Positions 1 to 6,984 of a stretch of 64,000 bases of DNA are shown here, piece after piece. This DNA comes from Marinimicrobium agarilyticum DSM 16975. GTDB lineage: Bacteria; Pseudomonadota; Gammaproteobacteria; Pseudomonadales; Cellvibrionaceae. Under the pieces are notes generated by a model that was not told the origin of the DNA, searched no databases, and saw only the letters and a list, made by a program, of their open reading frames with translations. The DNA is taken from NCBI RefSeq assembly GCF_000423345.1, contig NZ_AUHU01000005.1, forward strand, positions 1 to 64,000, written 5' to 3'. A program made the translations under genes and the position numbers. Positions within the stretch are counted from its first letter, which is position 1. Each line of letters opens with the position of its first letter.

Positions 1-256
1 AGCCTAAGTCTTTGATTTTATGAAGGATCACCTCAGCGTTCCAGACACCTTCGGCCAACTGCTGGTCGATGAACGACTTGAAGGGATCGAGCTTGCTGCC
101 TCGGGGTTGATTACGGCGTCCGGTTTTGGGGGCGGGCAGTGCCAGGTAGCGACGTACCGTGCGCTCACAGCAGCCCAGACGGTGGGCAATATCCACGATG
201 TGTGCCCCCTCTTTGCGAAGTTGCTTTATCATGTAGAAGTCCTCTCGGCTCAACAT
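1..256 (-). CDS. istA: IS21-family transposase IstA, N-terminal part (runs off the window)
   Basis: The minus-strand frame opens at the ATG at 256-254 and stays open to the window edge, giving 85 codons. The protein begins MLSREDFYMIKQLRKEGAHI, continues with a helix-turn-helix (DIAHRLGCCERTVRRYL, about residues 22-38), and then has the SKLDPFKSFIDQQLAEGVWN block that is characteristic of IstA. IstA is the DDE transposase that works with the ATPase IstB; the DDE domain and istB would lie left of the window. IstA identity is secure from the N-terminal pattern. Whether the element is intact cannot be judged. Confidence 0.85.
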   Translation of the reverse strand, partial: MLSREDFYMIKQLRKEGAHIVDIAHRLGCCERTVRRYLALPAPKTGRRNQPRGSKLDPFKSFIDQQLAEGVWNAEVILHKIKDLG

Positions 257-357
257 GGTGGTGTCCTCGATGCTTGGTCGCAAACAAGGAAACCCCATTT
301 GGGTTGGGAGGACAATCTAAGTTGGTAATTTACGGACTTTTAACACCGGTGCTGACA
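1..357 (-). mobile_element. IS21-family insertion sequence, one end only
   Basis: This is the istA-proximal end of an IS21-type element; the rest lies outside the window to the left. Read on the minus strand, the tip starts TGTCAGCACCGGTG at 357, in keeping with the TGT-type termini of this family. About 100 bp of non-coding end sequence then leads to the istA start codon at 256. The reading frame of the neighbouring gene begins immediately after the tip, so the insertion seems to have removed or displaced that gene's 5' part. The exact boundary is inferred from the tip motif alone, because the other end and the target duplication are not visible. Confidence 0.75.
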
Positions 358-1418
358 TTGCAAATGATATTAACTCGGAGCAAACACCTCATTACGGCCA
401 ATTCGATGGTGACGGAGATTTCATTATATCCGTCCCTGACTCGGAGTCGGAGTCAGAGGATGGCACTATGGGTAATGATGATCTGATAACCATACCGTAT
501 GTAGATGAAGTAAGGAATGCGCAGACAACTGAGGAAAAGGTCGAATATCTCAAAGAATTGATATCATCCGATAGCTCACAAATAAAATTGCACGATTACG
601 TTATTGAGGAAGTAAGGCGTTTCCTGTCTTCTACAAGCGAAGATAATTTCGCAGTGAATGGAAGATTTTCTGACGAAGAATTATTGGAGCGGATCTCGGC
701 TTATGAAAGCCACACCAAAGACTTATCCGCAATAGTCGCTTGCTTGTCGCACTGGGCGAGTGACAATCAACTAAATTCGCTCTCCAAAATAATCTCTAGA
801 TCATGCGACAGGTTATTAGAAAGCCAGGGTGGTCTTGTAGTATGGGCGAATCTTAGGTGGTATCCCCTTTTGCTTTTGGTTTACAGTGCCGGAATAGCCG
901 CCGTTGAAAGGAAAAATTACAAGAGCCTCTCAACAATTTTTTATACGAAACTAGGGTTGTCAGGTAACGAGACTAGTGAATCACTATTTGTCCAAAAAGT
1001 TGGGAATGCCGCAGGGGAGCTGGCCGATGTTTTCAAACGAATACCCGAGCACGAGCGAAATTTTACACCAATGAGTGAATATCTTTACAAACTTCTACAA
1101 CCCGGCTTGGATGACCTATTTTTCCTAGGCAAGGCGTATGAACGGGTGTTTGATGAGTTTGAAATACTTTTTGCTTTGGTGGCGGCCGACCTCAAAAAGC
1201 AAGATGATGGTTATTGTTGGGGACCCGTTGGAAGATTTGGCTGGAAGGGCCGAAGAATGGGAATTTCTCCATTCCAAAAGCTTAGGAGCGAAGCCGCACA
1301 ACTCAAGGACAATTGGGGGCCTATGCGCGCAGGTATGTTCGGTGGTAGTTACGAGAGGTTTGAAGAAGTCGCGGAAATCTACCAAAAGGAGATTCTCGCG
1401 AATCAGAGATTGTTTTGA
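358..1418 (+). pseudogene. 5'-truncated gene next to the IS21 end (possible AlbA_2/Schlafen-like C-terminal region)
   Basis: The first ATG of this frame is at 468 (316 codons to the stop at 1418). The same frame is open further upstream through protein-like sequence (HYGQFDGDGDFIISVPDSES) right up to the IS21 tip at 357. The true start has therefore probably been lost to the insertion. The remaining part is mostly helical and soluble. A segment around residues 128-150 from the ATG (NLRWYPLLLLVYSAGIAAVE) resembles the C-terminal regions of bacterial AlbA_2/Schlafen-type putative DNA-binding proteins found in defence islands; this is recalled similarity, not a search result. Base composition is clearly more AT-rich than in the core genes. 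Translation from 468 is possible, but no strong ribosome binding site precedes that ATG. Confidence 0.6.
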
Positions 1419-1552
1419 GCCTTAGTGTCAGGTTTGAACCGCGACAGAAGTAACTATGCATAGTACAGCTCCTAGGGTGAGCGATATTGATGCGCCTAAA
1501 GCAAGAATGAATTTAAAGTAAAAGGGAGAGCATATTTCAGGCTTGTACTGTC

Positions 1553-1752
1553 ATGGAGAAAATAAAGGGAAAAGTACTTTTTATCAGTTCTTCAGAAGCA
1601 GAGGTTCTCTCAGCTAATAGCATTTCTTTTGAAAAAAGACACTTAAAAAGTTAATCAATGACGCCCATGGCTGGATTCCGTTGCTTTACGCTTCGGTCGT
1701 GCGACCATCGATGTGTTGGGATCAAGGAGAACAATCATTAAATCACTATTGA
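1553..1752 (+). pseudogene. possible remnant of a TIR-like nucleotide-binding protein gene
   Basis: From the ATG at 1553 a 33-codon frame (to 1654) encodes MEKIKGKVLFISSSEAEVLS. This resembles the first strand and loop of TIR-like predicted nucleotide-binding proteins, which typically read FIGSSSE or VLFVSSSE. The frame then stops. An overlapping frame from 1651 to 1752 carries HGWIPLLYASVV and MCWDQGEQSLNHY, the latter reminiscent of the W-x-x-G segment of the same proteins. Together they suggest a frameshifted, internally deleted 5' end. The pieces are short and the assignment is tentative; a free-standing small ORF is the alternative. Confidence 0.3.
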
Positions 1753-2489
1753 AGAGTGTTTTGCCAGAAATGGTAGGGGCAATATTTGCAGTCGCCCTGC
1801 TGGCATTTGCATATATCATTTTCTCTTTTTCATTGGAGGTGGTCTCTTCACCAAAATTTTCTAGTTTGGCCGATAAGGTTGCAAGTGGGAAAGCAAATAT
1901 TCTGCCTGCTACAGTAATTGTGGCAATATTACTTTTTATAGTTAAAGAGGTTTTAGAGTTTTTCAAAAAAAATCGAGAATCAAGAAGAAAGTTATTTGCA
2001 TATAAGTCTTTAATTTCTGAGGAGTTGGAGTTCAATCTTTGGTCATATAAAAGACTGGTTGGAATTGTAAATGATATAGAAGCACAAGAAGAAGATCATC
2101 CAAATGCTAGGTACACACTTCTCATAAAAGAGTCTGGCAAAGAGTACATACATGGATATGATGGCGATGAGTTGCTAGAAAGCAGCTTGATACCGGTAGT
2201 TCATGATAAGTGCTATGAAAAGTTCATTTCTGGCATTGCGGAGCTAGACGCCAATTTATTTAATCTAGCCCAGTCCTCATACGAAGGGGTGAGGACTATG
2301 GCTCACGTTAGGGGTGGGCTCATTAAGGGTCTTCTTGCTGAGAAAAATAACGAGCCGTTCCCGCATGATATTAGGAAAAGTGGATTTTTAGACTACGCCA
2401 AAAGGGAGTTAGAGAGAACATATAATCCAATGAACAAACTTTACAAGGAGTGTACAGGAAATGAATTGCAGGAACACAGGGTTAGATAA
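1713..2489 (+). CDS. two-helix membrane protein of unknown function
   Basis: The product is up to 258 residues with two hydrophobic segments near the N-terminus (about residues 21-42 and 64-84), followed by a basic KKNRESRRK turn and a roughly 170-residue, charged, probably cytoplasmic domain. The start is uncertain. GTG at 1713 gives the longest form but has no ribosome binding site, and the first hydrophobic segment begins right after an in-frame ATG (MVGAIFAV, at about 1770). The gene overlaps the remnant at 1553-1752, so it may itself be the 3' part of a larger rearranged gene. I recognise no family. AT-rich composition and position beside an IS and a toxin-antitoxin pair suggest a mobile or defence-related origin, which is inference. 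Confidence 0.55.
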   Translation: MLGSRRTIIKSLLKSVLPEMVGAIFAVALLAFAYIIFSFSLEVVSSPKFSSLADKVASGKANILPATVIVAILLFIVKEVLEFFKKNRESRRKLFAYKSLISEELEFNLWSYKRLVGIVNDIEAQEEDHPNARYTLLIKESGKEYIHGYDGDELLESSLIPVVHDKCYEKFISGIAELDANLFNLAQSSYEGVRTMAHVRGGLIKGLLAEKNNEPFPHDIRKSGFLDYAKRELERTYNPMNKLYKECTGNELQEHRVR

Positions 2490-2599
2490 ACCGAGCAAGC
2501 GGGATTTTTTTCTTTGCGTGATCTGGAATCTATTTTCTGCTGCGCTTCGCTACGGCCGAAAAGGCGGTAGTCAAGGCGAAAGTGAGGCAATTTTAGGAG

Positions 2600-3694
2600 A
2601 TGGCATTGTTGGAAGAGCTGATAGATATTGCTAGTGACCAAGTGCGAGAGGGTCTGATATTCCTTAGTGTATGGGCGAAGCAAAGCAAAGTCCTTCTACC
2701 AATTTTTTTATCGGTTTTTTCGGCAATTATTTTTTGGCTATCGTTCTCATATATTCCAGAGCGAAAACGTCGTAAAAAGCTAAGGCCGATCGTTGAGCTT
2801 TCGCTATTTGACGTATACAGTCAGTTGTTTTCGCTGTTTGACTTGCTGATGCGTCATAGTTCCAGTAGTCCGTCTTTCTTCCAGAAAGAGATTCGCTCAG
2901 GGAAACTTTCTGAAGATGACATCCATCTCGGACTTCAAAATAAGTGTCTTAACGAATCTTATTTGTATGACGCTAACATAAGAAATTCTTTCCTTGTGGT
3001 TGGCGAAGAGATCCTAGGTCGGGCTTTAGATATTGATGAACTGGCTAACAAGGTGCTAAGTTTTCATACCTACGCCACTGCCGAGGAGCTCGTTCTCCTT
3101 GAGAATATAAGGGAAAAAATCCGCGCATATGACTTTAACGGGCACAACGTTAAGAGACCCTGTGGAACCACTATAAATGGACATGTACTCCTACCGGTTA
3201 ACCCATCTATCAGTTACCGCTATCGTAATTTTTACGAGCTTTATGAGTTTTTCTGTCGCCTTCAAAAGATAGTTCTAAATCATAAGCCTCTGGACAGGAA
3301 CCGCTTTATCTACAAGATGCAATGGCTATACCATTCAGGTCAGTACCGTTTGTGCGTGAAGTTGATTAAATCCCAGGGGTCTCTCTTTGAGAAGAACCCA
3401 ACGCTCTGTATGAACTACTTGGCGCTGAGTGAGCGTGGTAGAGGGAGAATTAAGGCTTTCTACAGGATTGTTGAGGATACATATAAATCTAAGCCATCTG
3501 GGGGATCGCTGATTTCTTCGAGAAGTACATTCGCTGAAATTATTGGAGATGATGGGCTAATTGATATTTTGGCACGATTTTATTCTTCAGAAGAAATCTC
3601 TGCTTTGAGGGAGTCGGTAAAGAAAGATATAAAACATAAGGAAGAGTTCGAGAGCGCGAACCGAGCGTTGGCGGAGTATTTAGGGGGGAAGTAG
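2600..3694 (+). CDS. single-pass membrane-anchored protein of unknown function
   Basis: The 364-residue product has one strongly hydrophobic helix at about residues 31-52 (LLPIFLSVFSAIIFWLSFSY), then RKRRKK and a large soluble domain. The positive cluster after the helix puts the C-terminal 300 residues in the cytoplasm. GGAG lies directly against the ATG at 2600, leaving no spacer. The in-frame TTG at 2606, 6 nt beyond GGAG, is therefore an equally good start and would drop only two residues. The previous gene ends 110 bp upstream on the same strand and has a similar architecture (N-terminal membrane anchor, soluble tail), so the two may act together. No recognised domain; AT-rich like its neighbour. 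Confidence 0.65.
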   Translation: MALLEELIDIASDQVREGLIFLSVWAKQSKVLLPIFLSVFSAIIFWLSFSYIPERKRRKKLRPIVELSLFDVYSQLFSLFDLLMRHSSSSPSFFQKEIRSGKLSEDDIHLGLQNKCLNESYLYDANIRNSFLVVGEEILGRALDIDELANKVLSFHTYATAEELVLLENIREKIRAYDFNGHNVKRPCGTTINGHVLLPVNPSISYRYRNFYELYEFFCRLQKIVLNHKPLDRNRFIYKMQWLYHSGQYRLCVKLIKSQGSLFEKNPTLCMNYLALSERGRGRIKAFYRIVEDTYKSKPSGGSLISSRSTFAEIIGDDGLIDILARFYSSEEISALRESVKKDIKHKEEFESANRALAEYLGGK

Positions 3695-3880
3695 TCATCC
3701 CAGAAGTTGCCTAATGAAGCTTCTGCACACGGAAAACTAATCTCTTCCTCTACCCCAATTGTCCATTGAACAAGGCGCGAGTTGGGAGATTTTCATTAAA
3801 TCAGTTTTTCTTGCGGTATGTGCGTACAGTTATTGACAGAACTCCAAGGGCGTGAATCTTGGCGCCCTGACAATCGATAG

Positions 3881-4384
3881 CTAGGGGATCAATACGCACC
3901 GAAAGGTTTCTTTTATCGCATCTTTTGCCTTTTCATTCCATAAAAATTGAATCGATCTTGACCACACGACTTCTTTGTCAGACACAGAAAACGAAACCTG
4001 GCATTGCATTAGCGAATCTTTCTCGTCCAGTTTACGTATTGCCTCCTCTGCGTTCTCCGGAAAAATGTCCGCAGAGTAGAAGTTGGCCAGCGAGGGGCTT
4101 GCCTGGACGTGGTCGCATTTCACTTTAACGCTCCCATGCCCCGGCTTCTGTTCGCTCATGTAGGCCAGTGAGTGAGCAGTAAACTCCTTAATGGATGTTG
4201 TCTTCTCGTCGGAGCAATTTTGTTGTTCGGGGAAGCGGTAATCAAGGTGGTCAAACAGAGTGCTGAAAATAGCCTGGTTATCGCCGGAGTCAGAATTATC
4301 GGGGAGTGCTTCAGCGAATCCACACGCTGAGGTGGCGAACGCCAGGGATATTAGGCAGCCTTTCGCTACACATAATCTGTTCAT
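3881..4384 (-). CDS. small exported protein, candidate immunity partner
   Basis: This 167-residue protein starts with a typical export signal (MNRLCVAKGCLISLAFATSA, then CGF). The cysteine at position 21 could be lipidated, but the residue at -3 is a poor lipobox match, so a periplasmic soluble form is also possible. The mature part contains three further cysteines that could form disulfides. Its ATG overlaps the stop codon of the upstream gene by ATGA, so the two are translationally coupled. A small exported protein coupled to a cytoplasmic NlpC/P60-like enzyme is the arrangement seen for periplasmic immunity proteins of peptidoglycan-targeting type VI effectors. That role is inferred from arrangement only. 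Confidence 0.65.
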   Translation of the reverse strand: MNRLCVAKGCLISLAFATSACGFAEALPDNSDSGDNQAIFSTLFDHLDYRFPEQQNCSDEKTTSIKEFTAHSLAYMSEQKPGHGSVKVKCDHVQASPSLANFYSADIFPENAEEAIRKLDEKDSLMQCQVSFSVSDKEVVWSRSIQFLWNEKAKDAIKETFRCVLIP

Positions 4385-4902
4385 GCAATAAACTCTCCAC
4401 GATAGAAAGCCACGGGTCCGTTGCCGGCATACGCTGATGTGAAGGTATTTATAAAACTGGTGATATCTTCTTTTTTTACTTTGTTCTGATTATTGCTGTA
4501 GTGGTACACCCATGGCCATATCATAATGCCGATATGCTTGGCCGGCATGCTACCCATATCCCCGTTGGTTTGAATGTTTCTTTCCTGAGTGACAAAGACA
4601 AGCCCAGGTCTGTAACACATGTTGTTCACGAGCTTTTGTCGGTGGGCGGAGACGATTCTGTTGAAAATAACGTCGACGCGGATAGTGGCGCCCTTTACTT
4701 CATCGTCACGGCTGTCGGCGTACGTCAAGTATTTGCAGGAGGCACTTTGGGAAAAATCGTAACCCATTATGTGGCTGACATAGTGCGCGCACTGATTCTG
4801 GTCGAAGTCCGATCCTAACGTTGAATTGCATATCTCGTCGATGCGCTGACCAACTGATGACTCTAAATCGGTCTTTATCTGTTCCAGTTTTTGATCTTCC
4901 AC
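4381..4902 (-). CDS. putative NlpC/P60- or CHAP-like amidase, candidate effector
   Basis: The 173-residue protein has no signal peptide. It carries a cysteine in a NQCAHYVSHIMGY context (about residues 36-48), a likely catalytic Cys at the start of a helix as in NlpC/P60 and CHAP enzymes. A histidine follows in PAKHIGIMIWP (about 120-130), then WVYHYSNN, which fits the His-bearing strand and its neighbour. These enzymes cut peptidoglycan peptides or related amide bonds. The start is a GTG at 4902 preceded by GGAGG six bases away, a strong site. The gene overlaps the exported protein downstream by ATGA and follows a 112-codon ORF by 23 bp. Lack of export signal plus an exported partner is compatible with a secreted toxin/immunity pair. 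No secretion genes are present in the window. Confidence 0.6.
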   Translation of the reverse strand: MEDQKLEQIKTDLESSVGQRIDEICNSTLGSDFDQNQCAHYVSHIMGYDFSQSASCKYLTYADSRDDEVKGATIRVDVIFNRIVSAHRQKLVNNMCYRPGLVFVTQERNIQTNGDMGSMPAKHIGIMIWPWVYHYSNNQNKVKKEDITSFINTFTSAYAGNGPVAFYRGEFIA

Positions 4903-4925
4903 AATGAACCTCCATTTAATCCTTA

Positions 4926-5264
4926 TCAGCTTCTAAAAGCGATGCATTGTTTGGTTGTTAGATATCCTAAACATAATAACATGTCGTCTAACGAGGTGCG
5001 GTGATAGAAATCACGTCTTGTGCCTGAGGAGGCCTGCTCCCACTCTGTCAGCCGAGTTGTCCAGTTGGAGATTTTGCCTAAGCCCAAACCAGAGTGGGCG
5101 GTCCTGAGCAAGCTGCCGCCGACCAACCGGACCGTCGTGTCGGTCTCCTCGGTACTCTCTGAAATGTTCGTCAGCTCGCGGGCGCGCCTCTTGTCAAAGG
5201 CTTTAATTTCTTCCTTATATTGGCCGCTGTCGGCGGGGCTCCCTGGATGGGTGAGAGCGGACAT
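4926..5264 (-). CDS. hypothetical small protein upstream of the putative amidase
   Basis: This 112-codon minus-strand frame begins MSALTHPGSPADSGQYKEEI and is charged and helical over its first 80 residues. It lies 23 bp upstream of the GTG of the amidase-like gene and runs in the same direction, so it could be the first gene of a three-gene unit. The last 25 residues look atypical (hydrophobic, Cys-containing), which could mean a frameshifted or truncated end. A plus-strand frame over the same bases (5020-5310) has poorer protein composition. I recognise no family; coding status is uncertain. Confidence 0.4.
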   Translation of the reverse strand: MSALTHPGSPADSGQYKEEIKAFDKRRARELTNISESTEETDTTVRLVGGSLLRTAHSGLGLGKISNWTTRLTEWEQASSGTRRDFYHRTSLDDMLLCLGYLTTKQCIAFRS

Positions 5265-5284
5265 TTGCCTATTGCCTAATCCGA

Positions 5285-5308
5285 AAAGTGATACTATAGT
5301 GTCACTTT
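5285..5308. promoter_or_regulatory. palindromic operator of the Phd/ParE operon
   Basis: A 24-bp near-perfect palindrome with arms AAAGTGATACTA and TAGTGTCACTTT (11 of 12 positions pair) ends 23 bp before the antitoxin start codon. Phd/YefM antitoxins bind palindromes at their own promoters, alone and with the toxin, so this is the probable autoregulatory site. Confidence 0.7.
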
Positions 5309-5331
5309 AAGTTCATGTCTAGGGTAAGTCC

Positions 5332-5589
5332 ATGAAAGTCGAGCTTGTTACAAACCTCAAGCGCCAAGCCACTAAGATCTTGGCGGACCTGCACCTGACG
5401 AAGGAACCGGTGCTGATCACTGAGCATGGTCAACCATCCGCTTATCTCGTCGATGTTCAGGATTACGAGTTTATGCAGCGCCGGCTTGCATTGCTTGAAG
5501 GGCTTTCGCGGGGAGAGCGAGCTGTACTTGAGGGTAGAACATACAGCCAAAGCGAGGCCAGGGAGAAAATGAGTAAATGGCTGAAGTAA
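5332..5589 (+). CDS. Phd/YefM-family antitoxin
   Basis: The 85-residue protein matches Phd/YefM antitoxins. It has an N-terminal DNA-binding fold with KVELVTNLKRQATKILADL, then the family hallmark of two short strands, EPVLITEHGQPSAYLVD, followed by DYEFMQRRLALLEGL and a disordered acidic/basic toxin-binding tail. It neutralises the downstream ParE-like toxin and represses the operon. The toxin start lies 13 bp inside the antitoxin 3' end, so the two are translationally coupled. A palindromic operator lies just upstream. Confidence 0.9.
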   Translation: MKVELVTNLKRQATKILADLHLTKEPVLITEHGQPSAYLVDVQDYEFMQRRLALLEGLSRGERAVLEGRTYSQSEAREKMSKWLK

Positions 5590-5879
5590 TCTGGACGGAG
5601 CCAGCCCTGCAAGAATTGGACGCGATCGCTGAGTACATCGCTTTGGATAATCCGGCTGCGGCCGGTCGTTTGGTTGAGGCGGTCTTCGATAAAACCACCC
5701 GTTTAGAAGCGCTTCCTCAATCCGGACGGATTCCTCCGGAACTACCCGCTTCCGTATACAGAGAGGTCATCGTGCCCCCGTGTCGTATATTCTATCGTGG
5801 TGATGAAAAGCGGATTTTTATCCTATATGTCATGCGAGAGGAGCGGCAGCTTCGCGCTTTTATGTTGGAGGGTAGCTAG
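5577..5879 (+). CDS. ParE/RelE-superfamily toxin
   Basis: The 100-residue protein has the ParE-type layout. An N-terminal strand (AEVIWTEPALQELDAIAEYI) is followed by helices (NPAAAGRLVEAVFDKTTRL), the conserved segment PQSGRIPPEL, and C-terminal strands with CRIFYRGDEKRIFILYVMRE. ParE toxins poison DNA gyrase, whereas RelE toxins cut mRNA on the ribosome. The PQSGR block and lack of an obvious RelE catalytic set favour ParE. It overlaps the antitoxin gene by 13 bp, as usual for such modules. Confidence 0.9.
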   Translation: MAEVIWTEPALQELDAIAEYIALDNPAAAGRLVEAVFDKTTRLEALPQSGRIPPELPASVYREVIVPPCRIFYRGDEKRIFILYVMREERQLRAFMLEGS

Positions 5880-5910
5880 CAAGTCATCAATTATTGGAGG
5901 CGTGCGCTTT

Positions 5911-5940
5911 TGAGGTGTTCCCCAAAGGAGAAACACCTCA
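5911..5940. repeat. inverted repeat between the toxin gene and the convergent lipoprotein gene
   Basis: TGAGGTGTT at 5911-5919 pairs with AACACCTCA at 5932-5940. The second arm includes the stop codon of the minus-strand lipoprotein gene. No uridine run follows on either strand, so it is only a possible factor-assisted transcription stop for the two convergent genes. Confidence 0.45.
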
Positions 5941-6516
5941 AGGCATCTCCAGCGGCTCAAAAACTCTGTAGGTTTCACCGGTCCAATAAACAAAGGTATC
6001 GATTCCAGCCTCTGTGGGTAGTACCAACACGTCTCCAGTGAATGGTTGGGGTAACTCCGCTAACGTCGCCCCCGCTTTTGGTAGCGCGTTCACCCCTGTG
6101 CTGGTTAGAATTTTGGCCGCGTCGGTCGCCAGAACAGACACTTCGTTTGGGTCATAAAGCAGAAAGTCTTCCGGTTTTTGCTGCGTTCCCTTTTCTCCGT
6201 GCTCAATAACCAAAACGACCGGTCCCCCGTCGGCGGGGTCAGAAGGAGGAGCGTCATCTGAATAGTAGGGCCATGCAGAGACTGGTTGATAACGTTGGAT
6301 TCGATCTTCGTCCATTGCGCTATAGGGGATCAACATTGCCTGATCGGTGATCCCGTCTCCATTCAGGTCAGCTGCAACGCGGGCGAGCACGTCCTCTTTG
6401 GTCTGCTTATCCTTGACCTTTTGAGCTGCGTGGGACTCTGCCTGGCCTTTAGGGGAGCAGGCTGTTAAGGCGACAGACAAGAGTAGTAGGACGGTTGAGT
6501 GAGCTATTGAAAACAT
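5938..6516 (-). CDS. lipoprotein with an EF-hand-like calcium motif
   Basis: The 192-residue product has a clear lipoprotein signal with lipobox LTAC (cleavage before Cys20); the residues after the Cys (Ser-Pro) do not suggest inner-membrane retention, so outer-membrane placement is likely. At about residues 51-58 it has DLNGDGITD, the DxNxDG pattern of calcium-binding loops in FG-GAP/VCBS and dockerin-like proteins. The rest is acidic with no recognised fold. It converges on the ParE gene. Function unknown. Confidence 0.75.
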   Translation of the reverse strand: MFSIAHSTVLLLLSVALTACSPKGQAESHAAQKVKDKQTKEDVLARVAADLNGDGITDQAMLIPYSAMDEDRIQRYQPVSAWPYYSDDAPPSDPADGGPVVLVIEHGEKGTQQKPEDFLLYDPNEVSVLATDAAKILTSTGVNALPKAGATLAELPQPFTGDVLVLPTEAGIDTFVYWTGETYRVFEPLEMP

Positions 6517-6984
6517 TGTTCGGCCTATTTCAGAACCGGTACTCGATCCCGTTGTTGGATGTTTATCTTGGCGAACGATGGTGACTTATTTCGAGCGCGT
6601 CGGAGACAAGATCTGGGAATCATGGGCTAGCGTTTTCAGGTCAACGATACTATCATCGGGTTTGCAATTCGCTCATCCGGTTGAATAATCTGCCAAGATT
6701 GATTGACAGGACGTTCTGCTTCGTTATCTAGGCCATACGCCAAGAATGATCATAGCTCAGGGAGAGGATGCCACAATGAGCTTGCTCGCACAAAAACAAA
6801 CGCCAAAAGCTTCCGCCGCGACAGGTACGCGGGTTATTAACAAGGACCTTTCCGGCGCCAGAGCTCTTATCGCCCAGTTCAGCCAGACGATCAATTGCGC
6901 GTCATTTAAATCGAGTTTCACTGCCATTGGCAAGAACCACCACCCGCTAATTCTTCATAATCTCAGACAGGTCGCTGCCTTCCC

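Noticed and set aside
139-486. A 115-codon plus-strand frame across the IS21 end
   Set aside because: It is antisense to istA and crosses the IS tip; the istA frame has real transposase motifs.
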